Origin: Flavobacteriaceae bacterium
GTDB taxonomy: Bacteria; Bacteroidota; Bacteroidia; Flavobacteriales; Flavobacteriaceae
DNA length: 20,182 nucleotides
Assembly (NCBI GenBank): GCA_002702385.1
Contig: NZZF01000001.1
Span: forward strand, 1-20,182
Direction of reading: 5' to 3'
The translations under genes were made by a program, and so were the position numbers. How positions within the stretch are numbered: the first letter of the stretch is position 1; each line of letters begins with the position of its first letter. The notes under the pieces are model-generated. The model saw nothing but the letters and a program-made list of their open reading frames with translations, searched no databases and was not told the origin of the DNA. Below, in pieces: positions 1 to 6,902 of the stretch.

Positions 1-681
1 GAGAATTTATTTTTTGGAAATTTTTCTGTTGCAGAAGAAGGTGTAACTATTGGTGATAATGTAAAAATACAATCACAAGTTTACATAGGGGAAAATGTAA
101 AAATAGGTAATAATTGCCTCATATATCCTGGTGTTAAAATTTACAGAAATACAGTTATTGGTAATGATTGTATTATTCACTCAGGAACTGTATTAGGGTC
201 TGATGGTTTTGGTTTTAATTTTGATTCTAAGGGAAATACATTGAAGGTTGTACATAATGGAAATGTTATTGTTGAAGATGATGTTGAAATTGGATCTAAT
301 TGTACAATTGACAGAGCAACTTTAGGATCAACTCTTATAAAATCTGGAGCTAAGCTCGATAATCTTGTTCAAATTGCTCACAATGTTGTAATTGGAAAAA
401 ACACATGTCTTGCTGCCCAAGTTGGTGTAGCCGGTTCAACAACTATAGGTGATAATTGTTTAATTGGTGGACAAGTTGGAATTGCAGGTCATCTAAAGAT
501 AGGTGACAGAGTTCAAATGCAAGCGAAATCAGGAGTTTTAAAGAATATAAAATCCGATTCTGTTATTATGGGCTATCCTGCAATTAATTACATGGATTAT
601 AATAAATCTTATGTTCATTTTAAGAACTTACCTTCTGTAATGAAATTCATTTATAAATTGATGAAAAAGAATGTCGAATAA
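1..681 (+). CDS. lpxD: UDP-3-O-(3-hydroxyacyl)glucosamine N-acyltransferase LpxD, 5' end missing
   Basis: LpxD adds the second 3-hydroxyacyl chain, from acyl-ACP, to the 2-amino group of UDP-3-O-acyl-glucosamine in lipid A synthesis (cytoplasmic, trimeric). The frame is open from base 1 to TAA at 679-681, giving 226 visible codons; family members are about 330-345 aa, so roughly the first third (the N-terminal uridine-binding domain) lies outside the window. What is visible is the left-handed beta-helix of hexapeptide repeats (IGDN, IGEN, IGNN, IGNDC and similar) and the signatures SDGFGF and [18 protein letters not shown] carries the expected catalytic His at visible residue 127 (bases 379-381). 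The C-terminal helix ends in a basic tail. The TTG at 241 lies inside the domain and is not a start. The stop overlaps the lpxC/fabZ start by 11 bases, so the two are probably translationally coupled. Confidence 0.96.
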   Translation, partial: ENLFFGNFSVAEEGVTIGDNVKIQSQVYIGENVKIGNNCLIYPGVKIYRNTVIGNDCIIHSGTVLGSDGFGFNFDSKGNTLKVVHNGNVIVEDDVEIGSNCTIDRATLGSTLIKSGAKLDNLVQIAHNVVIGKNTCLAAQVGVAGSTTIGDNCLIGGQVGIAGHLKIGDRVQMQAKSGVLKNIKSDSVIMGYPAINYMDYNKSYVHFKNLPSVMKFIYKLMKKNVE

Positions 682-2059
682 GCAAACAACCATTAAAAAA
701 TCAATATCTCTTGAAGGTGTTGGCATTCATACTGGAAATCAAGTAAAATTAACATTTATGCCAGCTCCAGCTGACACCGGCTATGTTTTTAAACGAATCG
801 ATTTAAGAAATATTCCTGAAATAGAGGCTCTTGCAAAATATGTGGTGGATACTCAAAGAGGAACTACACTAGAAAAAGATGGTGTAAAATTAAAAACCGT
901 AGAGCATGTTTTAGCGGCCTTGGTTGGTCTTGAAATTGATAATGTTTATATTGAAATTAATGGTGAAGAACCACCAATTATGGATGGTTCTTCTAAGTTT
1001 TTTGTTGAAGCACTAGAAACTGCAGGAATTAAAGTTTTAGATAAAATCAGATCAGAATATATCGTTAAAGATGTTATTTCTTATGTTGATGAGAATACTG
1101 GTAGTGAAATAACAGTTATTCCCTCAGATAAATATCAAATAACTACCATGGTTGATTATGATACTAAAATCTTAGGCACGCAGAATGCTACTTTAAATGA
1201 ATTAAATGAGTTTAAAGAAAACTTCGCAAATGCCAGAACTTTTAGTTTTCTTCATGAAATTGAGATGTTATTGGAAAATAATTTAATAAAAGGAGGTGAT
1301 TTAAATAACGCTATTGTTTATGTTGATAAAAAGATATCAAATGATACAATGGATAAATTAAAAAAAGCCTTTAAAAAAGATAAAATATCAGTAAAACCTA
1401 ATGGGATTTTAGATAATTTAAATTTACATTATCCCAATGAAGCTGCTCGACATAAATTATTAGATGTTATGGGTGATCTAGCTCTAATTGGTAAGAGAAT
1501 TAGAGGTAATGTTATTGCAAAGAAACCAGGTCATAAGACAAATACAAATTTTGCAAAAAAAATCAGTTCAATTATAGAAATAGAGGATACTTTAAAAAAA
1601 CATAAAAGTATTTATGATAAGAAAGCTATTATGGATGCTGATGATATAATGAATATATTGCCTCACAGACCTCCATTTTTATTTGTAGATAAAATTCTTG
1701 AAATAAGTGAAAATTCAATAACTGGTTTAAAATATGTATCCCCTGATGAACCATATTTTAAGGGACATTTTCCAGGGAGACCTGTAATGCCTGGTGTTCT
1801 ACAAATTGAGGCTATGGCTCAAGTAGGCGGAGTTTTAGTTTTAAGTACTTTTCCAGATCCTGAAAACTATCTTACGTTTTTTGCTAGAATAGAAAATGCA
1901 AAATTTAAGCGAACTGTTGTGCCTGGTGATGTATTAATTTTTAAATTAGAGCTACTTTCACCAATCAGAAGAGGAATTAGTCACATGATTGCTAGAGCAT
2001 ATGTTAATGGTGAACTCACTACTGAAGCTGAAATGAAAGCAAAAATTATAGAAAAATAA
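671..2059 (+). CDS. lpxC/fabZ: Bifunctional LpxC deacetylase / FabZ dehydratase fusion
   Basis: This is a 462-residue fusion. Residues ~1-305 are LpxC, the zinc-dependent UDP-3-O-acyl-GlcNAc deacetylase that is the committed step of lipid A synthesis. Residues ~318-462 are FabZ, the 3-hydroxyacyl-ACP dehydratase. In LpxC the zinc ligands are seen as H79 (TVEH, with E78 as base) and H261/D265 (RHKLLD), and the general-acid His as H288 in PGHKTNTNF. In FabZ the hot-dog fold begins at [11 protein letters not shown] and carries [20 protein letters not shown], with catalytic H366 and E380. A short charged linker (~306-318) joins them. The fusion is a known feature of Bacteroidetes. It ties two enzymes that compete for 3-hydroxyacyl-ACP: one branch goes to lipid A, the other to phospholipid. 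The ATG at 671 overlaps lpxD by 11 bases, and lpxA follows after 3 bases. Confidence 0.97.
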   Translation: MSNKQTTIKKSISLEGVGIHTGNQVKLTFMPAPADTGYVFKRIDLRNIPEIEALAKYVVDTQRGTTLEKDGVKLKTVEHVLAALVGLEIDNVYIEINGEEPPIMDGSSKFFVEALETAGIKVLDKIRSEYIVKDVISYVDENTGSEITVIPSDKYQITTMVDYDTKILGTQNATLNELNEFKENFANARTFSFLHEIEMLLENNLIKGGDLNNAIVYVDKKISNDTMDKLKKAFKKDKISVKPNGILDNLNLHYPNEAARHKLLDVMGDLALIGKRIRGNVIAKKPGHKTNTNFAKKISSIIEIEDTLKKHKSIYDKKAIMDADDIMNILPHRPPFLFVDKILEISENSITGLKYVSPDEPYFKGHFPGRPVMPGVLQIEAMAQVGGVLVLSTFPDPENYLTFFARIENAKFKRTVVPGDVLIFKLELLSPIRRGISHMIARAYVNGELTTEAEMKAKIIEK

Positions 2060-2062
2060 ATA

Positions 2063-2845
2063 ATGAATCAACCACTTTCTTATGTACATCCTGATGCTAA
2101 AATTTCAAAAACTGTTGTTATTGAACCTTTTTCAACAATTGACAAAAATGTTGTAATTGGAGAAGGTACATGGATTGGCTCCAATGTCACAATTTTAGAG
2201 GGTGCAAGAATTGGTAAAAACTGTTCAATATTTCCAGGAGCGGTAATCTCAGGTGTTCCTCAAGATCTTAAGTTTGATGGAGAAGATACTACTGCAGAGA
2301 TTGGAGATAATACTGTTATTAGAGAATGTGTTACAATTAATAGAGGAACAAGTGATCGTAATAAAACAGTTATTGGTAAAAATTGTTTAATTATGGCTTA
2401 TTCTCACATAGCCCATGACTGTCAATTAGGAGATAATTGTATTTTTTCCAACAACTCAACCCTAGCAGGTCATGTTTCGGTTGGTGACCATGTTACTTTG
2501 GCTGGGATGGTTGCTGTTCATCAATTTTGTAGAATAGGTAGACATTCTTTTATAGCTGGAGGATCTTTGGTTAGAAAAGATATTCCACCTTATGTAAAGG
2601 CTGCTAGAGAACCTCTTTCTTATGTAGGTATAAATTCTGTAGGTTTAAGAAGAAGAGGTTTTGATGCAACAACTATAAAATCAATTCAAAATATTTATAG
2701 AATTTTATTTCAAAAGAAACACAATAACACTCAAGCAATTAGTATTATTGAAGCTGAAGTTGAAGCAACGAAAGAAAGAGATGAAATTTTATCTTTTATT
2801 CAAAATTCTCAAAGAGGAATTATGAAGGGTTATTTCAAAAATTAA
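2063..2845 (+). CDS. lpxA: Acyl-ACP--UDP-N-acetylglucosamine O-acyltransferase LpxA
   Basis: LpxA catalyses the first step of lipid A synthesis, the reversible 3-O-acylation of UDP-GlcNAc from 3-hydroxyacyl-ACP, as a cytoplasmic homotrimer. The 260-residue length is normal. Hexapeptide repeats (IGEGTWIGS, IGKNCSI, IGDNTVI, IGKNCLI, LGDNCIF, VGDHVTLAG) make up residues ~10-190. SHIAHDCQLG contains the catalytic His at residue 118, matching E. coli H125. AVHQFCRIG and NSVGLRRRGF are strongly conserved LpxA signatures, and the helical C-terminus (~195-260) follows. Unlike LpxD it lacks the N-terminal domain, which separates the two paralogues in this cluster. It sits 3 bases after lpxC/fabZ and 3 bases before efp, so the same mRNA is very likely. 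Because the acylation is thermodynamically unfavourable in this family, LpxC just upstream is the effective pull on the pathway. Confidence 0.97.
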   Translation: MNQPLSYVHPDAKISKTVVIEPFSTIDKNVVIGEGTWIGSNVTILEGARIGKNCSIFPGAVISGVPQDLKFDGEDTTAEIGDNTVIRECVTINRGTSDRNKTVIGKNCLIMAYSHIAHDCQLGDNCIFSNNSTLAGHVSVGDHVTLAGMVAVHQFCRIGRHSFIAGGSLVRKDIPPYVKAAREPLSYVGINSVGLRRRGFDATTIKSIQNIYRILFQKKHNNTQAISIIEAEVEATKERDEILSFIQNSQRGIMKGYFKN

Positions 2846-2848
2846 AAT

Positions 2849-3415
2849 ATGATATCTACATCTGATATAAAAAAGGGCCTATGTATTAAATATTCCAATG
2901 ATATTTATAAAATAATAGAATTTTTACATGTAAAACCTGGAAAAGGACCAGCTTTTGTTAGAACAAAATTAAAAAGTGTTACCTCAGGAAAAGTAATTGA
3001 CAACACCTTTGCAGCTGGACATAAAATTGATGATGTAAGAGTAGAAAATAGAAAATATCAGTATTTATATAATGACGGTGAAACTTATCATTTCATGAAT
3101 ACTGATGATTATAATCAAATAGAAGTAAATAAATCAATTATTGAAGGAAGTAAATTTCTTAAAGAAGGTTTTGTTGTTACTATAATAATTAACACTGAAA
3201 ATTCTAATATTCTTTCTGTTGAGATGCCCCTTAGCGTTATTTTAGAGGTTGTTTCATCAGAACCTGGAGTAAAAGGAAACACAGCAACTAATGCAACTAA
3301 ACCAGCTATTTTAGAAACAGGAGTTGAAATTAATGTCCCTCTTTTTATTAATGAAGGAGACAAAGTGAAAGTTGATACTGAAAAGGGCGATTATATAGAA
3401 AGAATTAAAGATTAA
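2849..3415 (+). CDS. efp: Translation elongation factor P
   Basis: EF-P is the ribosome-bound factor that relieves stalling at consecutive prolines. The length of 188 residues is typical for the bacterial family. The N-terminal KOW-like domain (~1-63) carries the loop [10 protein letters not shown], whose tip lysine is K32. This is the position that is modified (beta-lysylated) in E. coli K34, but no modification gene is visible here, so the state of K32 is unknown. Two OB domains follow (~66-127 and ~130-188); the last has [20 protein letters not shown] and the C-terminal GDYIERIKD typical of the family. efp directly after lpxA is a recurring Bacteroidetes arrangement. It is 3 bases after lpxA and one base before sucD. 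The start ATG at 2849 is the only one preceding the conserved N-terminus. Confidence 0.97.
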   Translation: MISTSDIKKGLCIKYSNDIYKIIEFLHVKPGKGPAFVRTKLKSVTSGKVIDNTFAAGHKIDDVRVENRKYQYLYNDGETYHFMNTDDYNQIEVNKSIIEGSKFLKEGFVVTIIINTENSNILSVEMPLSVILEVVSSEPGVKGNTATNATKPAILETGVEINVPLFINEGDKVKVDTEKGDYIERIKD

Positions 3416-3416
3416 G

Positions 3417-4289
3417 ATGAGTATATTAGTTAATAAAGATTCAAAAATTCTTGTTCAAGGTTTTACTGGTTCTGAAGGAACTTTTCATTCTGAGCAAATG
3501 CTTAAATATGGATCTAATATAGTAGGTGGAGTCACACCTGGAAAAGGAGGTACAAATCATTTGGATAAACCAGTGTTTAACACTGTTACTGATGCAATAA
3601 ATGCTACAGGTGCTAATACATCAATAATTTTTGTTCCAGCTGGTTTTGCCGCTGATGCAATTATTGAGGCTGCTGATTCAGGTATTAAAGTGATTGTTGC
3701 TATAACTGAAGGAATTCCTGTATCGGATATGTCAAGAGTTTATAGATATCTAAAAAATTTAGATTGTAAACTGATAGGTCCAAATTGTCCTGGAATTATA
3801 ACTCCAGATGAAGCTAAAGTTGGTATTATGCCTGGCTTTGTATTTAAAAAAGGGAGAGTAGGTTTAGTTTCGAAATCAGGAACTCTTACATATGAAGCAG
3901 CTGATCAAATTTCAAAATCTGGTTATGGTATTTCCACTGCAATTGGTATTGGTGGTGATCCAATAATTGGTACAACAGTTAAAGAAGCTGTAAAGATGTT
4001 TTTTGAAGATCCTGACACAGATTGTGTTGTTATGATTGGTGAAATTGGTGGACAATTAGAAGCTGATGCAGCAGAATGGATTAAAAAATCTAAAATAAAA
4101 AAACCAGTTGTAGGTTTTATTGCTGGTGAAACTGCTCCTAAAGGTAGAACAATGGGTCATGCTGGAGCAATTGTTGGAGGCAAGGATGATACTGCTGAAG
4201 CAAAAAAGAAGATCTTGAGAGAATCAGGTGTTAATGTTGTTGATTCACCTGCTAATATAGGTCTTGAAGTAAAAAAAATATTAAACTAA
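3417..4289 (+). CDS. sucD: Succinyl-CoA synthetase, ADP/GDP-forming, alpha subunit
   Basis: SucD is the alpha subunit of the TCA-cycle enzyme that converts succinyl-CoA to succinate with substrate-level NTP synthesis. The 290-residue length is standard. The N-terminal CoA-binding Rossmann domain (~4-125) begins [15 protein letters not shown] and has GVTPGKGG. The ligase domain (~145-285) has [13 protein letters not shown] and IGIGGDP. The phosphorylated histidine is H248 in [13 protein letters not shown], and the family [10 protein letters not shown] signature is at 121-130. No sucC (beta subunit) is in the window, so the partner must be encoded elsewhere, a separation from the sucCD pair of E. 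coli. It is linked in tight spacing to efp (1 base) and the following reductase (6 bases). Confidence 0.97.
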   Translation: MSILVNKDSKILVQGFTGSEGTFHSEQMLKYGSNIVGGVTPGKGGTNHLDKPVFNTVTDAINATGANTSIIFVPAGFAADAIIEAADSGIKVIVAITEGIPVSDMSRVYRYLKNLDCKLIGPNCPGIITPDEAKVGIMPGFVFKKGRVGLVSKSGTLTYEAADQISKSGYGISTAIGIGGDPIIGTTVKEAVKMFFEDPDTDCVVMIGEIGGQLEADAAEWIKKSKIKKPVVGFIAGETAPKGRTMGHAGAIVGGKDDTAEAKKKILRESGVNVVDSPANIGLEVKKILN

Positions 4290-4295
4290 TTAATA

Positions 4296-5042
4296 ATGAA
4301 ATTACTCGAAAATAAAAACATCTTAATTACTGGTGGAAGTAGAGGAATTGGTAAAGGTATTGTCTATAAGCTAATAGAACATGGTGCTAACGTGGCTTTT
4401 ACATATTCATCTTCATCTGAAGCTTCAGATTTGATTGTAAGTGAGCTTAGTTCAGACAAATCTCTTTGTAAAGCATATAAAAGTGATGCTTCAAAGATTG
4501 AAGAATGTGAGAATCTAGTTGAAAAAGTAATAACAGATTTTGGCAATATTGATGTTTTAATTAATAATGCTGGAATAACAAAAGACAACTTATTAATGAG
4601 AATGACTGAGGAAGATTTTGATTCAGTTATTAGAATTAATCTTAATTCAGTGTTTAATATGACAAAAGCGTGTCAAAGAATTTTTTTAAAAAATAGAGCT
4701 GGAAGTATTATTAATATGAGTTCAGTAGTTGGTGTAAAAGGAAATGCAGGTCAGTCTAATTACGCAGCCTCAAAATCTGGTATTATAGGATTTTCAAAAT
4801 CTATTGCTCTTGAATTAGGGTCCAGAAATATAAGATGTAATGTTATAGCACCTGGATTTATAAAAACTGAAATGACTGACAAGTTGTCTGAATCAGTCAT
4901 TGAGTCATGGAATAATAATATTCCTTTAAAAAGACCTGGAGAAACTTATGATGTAGCAAACTTATGTCTCTTTCTGGCATCAGATTTGTCATCTTATATA
5001 ACAGGACAAGTCATTAATGTTGATGGCGGTCTATTAACTTAA
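4296..5042 (+). CDS. fabG: 3-oxoacyl-ACP reductase, FabG-type SDR
   Basis: This is a short-chain dehydrogenase/reductase of 248 residues, best read as FabG, the NADPH-dependent 3-oxoacyl-ACP reductase of fatty acid elongation. The cofactor loop TGGSRGIGKG (12-21) is the classical SDR glycine motif, and NNAG is at 90-93. The catalytic tetrad is N115 (INLNSVF), S143 (INMSSVVG), Y156 and K160 (QSNYAASK). The C-terminus shows APGFIKTEMTDKL and the FabG-like ITGQVINVDGG. Its product, 3-hydroxyacyl-ACP, is the substrate of FabZ and the acyl donor for LpxA/LpxD upstream, so the cluster makes biochemical sense. SDR specificity is hard to fix from sequence alone, and if another fabG exists in the genome this copy could be a specialised paralogue. 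Confidence 0.9.
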   Translation: MKLLENKNILITGGSRGIGKGIVYKLIEHGANVAFTYSSSSEASDLIVSELSSDKSLCKAYKSDASKIEECENLVEKVITDFGNIDVLINNAGITKDNLLMRMTEEDFDSVIRINLNSVFNMTKACQRIFLKNRAGSIINMSSVVGVKGNAGQSNYAASKSGIIGFSKSIALELGSRNIRCNVIAPGFIKTEMTDKLSESVIESWNNNIPLKRPGETYDVANLCLFLASDLSSYITGQVINVDGGLLT

Positions 5043-5055
5043 TTAAAAATTTATC

Positions 5056-5874
5056 ATGGAAAAACTACAAAAACTTGGACTCCCTATTTTAGTTGGAGGA
5101 TTAATATTATTCATATTTCTTGCAAAAACATTTGTAAATATTGGATATGGAGAAGCAGGTGTCTTATTTAAGACATTTGGTAATGGTGTTGTTACTGATG
5201 AACCACCATTAGGCGAAGGATTAAATTTAGTAATGCCTTGGAATAAAGTATACATTTATAATGTAAAACAACAAGAAGTGTTTGAAAGTAAAATGCAGGT
5301 TTTATCCTCAAATGGTCTAGATATATCACTTGATATTTCTGTGCTATATCAGCCTAAAATTGCTGAACTTGGTTTATTACATCAAACAAAAGGTTCAAAC
5401 TATCTTAATGTCGTAATTATTCCGTCACTAAGGGCAGTTGCTAGAAGTGTAGTTGGTCAATATACTCCTGAACAGTTATACTCAACAAAAAGAGATGCTA
5501 TTCAAAATGAAATATATGAGCAGTTAGTTTCTGATGTAGATGCTCAACATGTTCAGATTAATTCAGTTCTAGTAAGAGATGTAACTCTTCCTGCAAATAT
5601 TAAAGCAGCTATTGAAAGAAAATTAACTCAAGAGCAAGAAGCCTTAGAATATGTATTTAGATTAGAGAAAGCTAGACAAGAAGCTGAAAAATTAAGAATT
5701 GATGCTGAAGGTAAAGCTAATGCTAACAGAATATTAAATAGTTCATTAACATCAAATATTTTAAAGGATAAAGGAATTGAAGCTACTTTGAAGCTTTCTG
5801 AATCTCCGAATACTAAAACAGTAATTATTGGATCAGGAAGTGATGGCTTACCAATTATTTTAGGAAATCAGTAA
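5056..5874 (+). CDS. Membrane-anchored SPFH/prohibitin-family protein
   Basis: This 272-residue protein resembles the prohibitin branch of the SPFH (stomatin/prohibitin/flotillin/HflK) superfamily. A single hydrophobic helix (residues ~7-29, GLPILVGGLILFIFLAK) anchors it. The SPFH domain follows (~31-190), with GEAGVLFKTFG, a proline-rich PPLGEGLNLVMPW and the repeated ISLDISVLYQ strand. The terminal part (~185-225) is a charged, heptad-like helix rich in EA/EK/QE that would form the coiled coil used for ring assembly. Family members form large membrane-associated rings and can regulate FtsH-type AAA proteases; nothing in this window shows a protease partner, so that role is only inferred. 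It sits 13 bases after fabG and is probably the last gene of the lpx unit. The next 45 bases are A/T-rich and carry no convincing terminator. Confidence 0.88.
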   Translation: MEKLQKLGLPILVGGLILFIFLAKTFVNIGYGEAGVLFKTFGNGVVTDEPPLGEGLNLVMPWNKVYIYNVKQQEVFESKMQVLSSNGLDISLDISVLYQPKIAELGLLHQTKGSNYLNVVIIPSLRAVARSVVGQYTPEQLYSTKRDAIQNEIYEQLVSDVDAQHVQINSVLVRDVTLPANIKAAIERKLTQEQEALEYVFRLEKARQEAEKLRIDAEGKANANRILNSSLTSNILKDKGIEATLKLSESPNTKTVIIGSGSDGLPIILGNQ

Positions 5875-5903
5875 TATTTATTTTTAAAATAAAAAAAAAG
5901 TAA

Positions 5904-5911
5904 GATATTTG
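5904..5911 (+). promoter_or_regulatory. Candidate -7 promoter box of the his operon
   Basis: GATATTTG matches seven of eight positions of the Bacteroidetes -7 consensus TAnnTTTG (counting n as matches; the first T is G). It lies 8 bases before the leader-peptide ATG, so transcription would begin at or within a few bases of that codon. No TTTG-type -33 box is visible at the expected spacing in the A-rich stretch upstream. Weak evidence on its own; supported mainly by the need for a promoter just ahead of the attenuator. Confidence 0.35.
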
Positions 5912-5919
5912 TAAAAGCA

Positions 5920-5979
5920 ATGATAAATCGTATTCATAATCATCATTTAAACATATATATTCTCAAGCGAGATATGTGA
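5920..5979 (+). CDS. hisL: his operon leader peptide, 19 codons
   Basis: The reading frame ATG...TGA encodes MINRIHNHHLNIYILKRDM. Three of the four codons at 5935-5946 are His (CAT AAT CAT CAT), well above random expectation for a 19-codon frame placed just upstream of hisG. The stop TGA (5977-5979) falls inside the 3' arm of the protector hairpin, as in classical amino-acid leader peptides. The peptide itself has no expected function; its translation rate senses charged tRNA-His. There is no Shine-Dalgarno sequence, only A-rich sequence (gtaaaagca), which is normal for this phylum. Too short for standard ORF callers. Confidence 0.8.
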   Translation: MINRIHNHHLNIYILKRDM

Positions 5980-6033
5980 TGATTATATACTTAATTATAA
6001 CAAACCCGTTTGAGTAATCAAACGGGTTTTTTT
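5936..6033 (+). promoter_or_regulatory. Transcription attenuator of the his operon
   Basis: Three mutually exclusive helices can be drawn by hand. (1) Protector: 5936-5946, which includes the His codons, pairs with 5976-5986 in an 11-bp helix (one G-U). It encloses a small inner hairpin, 5961-5964 with 5969-5972. (2) Antiterminator: 5962-5969 (CTCAAGCG) pairs with 6007-6014 (CGTTTGAG), 8 bp with one G-U. (3) Terminator: 6002-6012 with 6019-6029. Helix 2 takes up half of the terminator's 5' arm. A ribosome stalled at the His codons covers 5936-5946 and breaks helix 1, freeing 5962-5969 for helix 2, so transcription continues into hisG. A ribosome reaching the TGA masks 5962-5969, and with no translation helix 1 forms; in both cases the terminator folds. 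This is the logic of the enteric his attenuator, worked out here from base pairing alone. Confidence 0.78.
6002..6033 (+). terminator. Intrinsic terminator of the his attenuator
   Basis: A perfect 11-bp inverted repeat, AAACCCGTTTG (6002-6012) and CAAACGGGTTT (6019-6029), with a 6-base loop AGTAAT. It runs into seven T residues (6027-6033). It lies between the leader peptide and hisG and ends 11 bases before the hisG start, the expected position for conditional termination rather than end-of-gene termination. It is one of only two G+C-rich hairpins with T-tracts noted in the intergenic DNA of this window. Confidence 0.92.
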
Positions 6034-6044
6034 ATTTATAAATA

Positions 6045-6902
6045 ATGAAGAAAATAAATTTAGCAATTCAAAAATCAGGAAGACTCAACAAAGAATCAAT
6101 TTCACTATTGGAAAAAGCAGGTATTAAGTTTGACAACTTTAAAGATCAGTTAAAAGTTGATTGTCAAAACTTCCCTTTAAATATATATTTTTTAAGAAAT
6201 AGTGACATTCCCAGATATTTATCTGATGGAGTAGTAGATATCGCAATAATTGGTCAAAATTTAATTCAAGAAAGTGAATTAAATATTGATGAAATAATGA
6301 ATTTAAATTTTTCAAGATGTAGAGTTTCTATTGCAATTCCTTTAAATATGAAATACAGTGGACTTAAGGATTTGAATAATTTAAAAATTGCAACATCTTA
6401 TCCTAATACATTAAAAAAGTTTCTTTCAAATAATAATCTTAATTGTGAAATACATAAAATCAATGGCTCAGTTGAGATTTCTCCTAATATTGGTCTTTCT
6501 GATGCAGTATGTGATATTGTTTCTACTGGAAATACTTTGTATAAGAATAATTTAAAAGAAGTACTTACAATATTAGATTCTCAAGCAGTTTTATGCAACT
6601 CAAACAATTTTGATTTAACAAAAAAGGAGATTCTAGACAAACTTATTTTTAGAATTAATTCTGTTCTAAGAGCAAAACAATCTAAATATATTTTAATGAA
6701 TGTACCAAACGATAAAATTAAAATGGTATCAAGTCTATTACCTGTATTAAAAAGTCCAACTGTTCTTCCTCTTGAGATGGAAGGATGGTCCTCTTTACAT
6801 ACAGTTATAGATGATGATAAATTTTGGGAATCTATTGATTCAATAAAAGAAGCTGGTGCAGAAGATATCCTTGTTTGTCCAATTGAAAAAATGGTTTTAT
6901 AA
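6045..6902 (+). CDS. hisG: ATP phosphoribosyltransferase, long (regulated) form
   Basis: HisG makes the first committed step of histidine synthesis, condensing ATP with PRPP to phosphoribosyl-ATP. At 285 residues it is the long form. The bilobal catalytic part (~1-210) begins INLAIQKSGRLNK and carries the PRPP-binding region DAVCDIVSTGNTL (153-165). The C-terminal ACT-like domain (~213-285, RAKQSKYILMN to EDILVCPIEKM) is the one that binds histidine for feedback inhibition. The presence of that domain means no HisZ partner is needed. The operon therefore appears to be controlled twice: at transcription by the attenuator immediately upstream, and at enzyme level here. The ATG at 6045 is 11 bases past the terminator T-tract. 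The stop and the hisD start share one base (TAATG). Confidence 0.97.
   Translation: MKKINLAIQKSGRLNKESISLLEKAGIKFDNFKDQLKVDCQNFPLNIYFLRNSDIPRYLSDGVVDIAIIGQNLIQESELNIDEIMNLNFSRCRVSIAIPLNMKYSGLKDLNNLKIATSYPNTLKKFLSNNNLNCEIHKINGSVEISPNIGLSDAVCDIVSTGNTLYKNNLKEVLTILDSQAVLCNSNNFDLTKKEILDKLIFRINSVLRAKQSKYILMNVPNDKIKMVSSLLPVLKSPTVLPLEMEGWSSLHTVIDDDKFWESIDSIKEAGAEDILVCPIEKMVL

Noticed and set aside
241..243. TTG at 241 as the start of a short acyltransferase
   Set aside because: The frame is open to base 1 and the upstream residues are part of the same hexapeptide-repeat helix, so this is the interior of lpxD cut by the window edge.
3115..3363. Minus-strand reading frame of 82 codons across efp
   Set aside because: It lies wholly inside the well-supported efp gene, has no recognisable motif, and reflects the reading pattern of the opposite strand. 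The same applies to minus-strand frames at 4364-4588, 5043-5255, 9412-9627, 9910-10161 and 10944-11147.
5877..5893. Perfect palindrome TTTATTTT-T-AAAATAAA after the SPFH gene, as a terminator
   Set aside because: It is pure A/T with a one-base centre and is followed by A rather than T on the + strand, so it would not form a useful terminator.
5875..6044. A riboswitch ahead of hisG
   Set aside because: No known riboswitch core is recognisable, and the leader peptide with His codons plus competing helices explains the structure fully.
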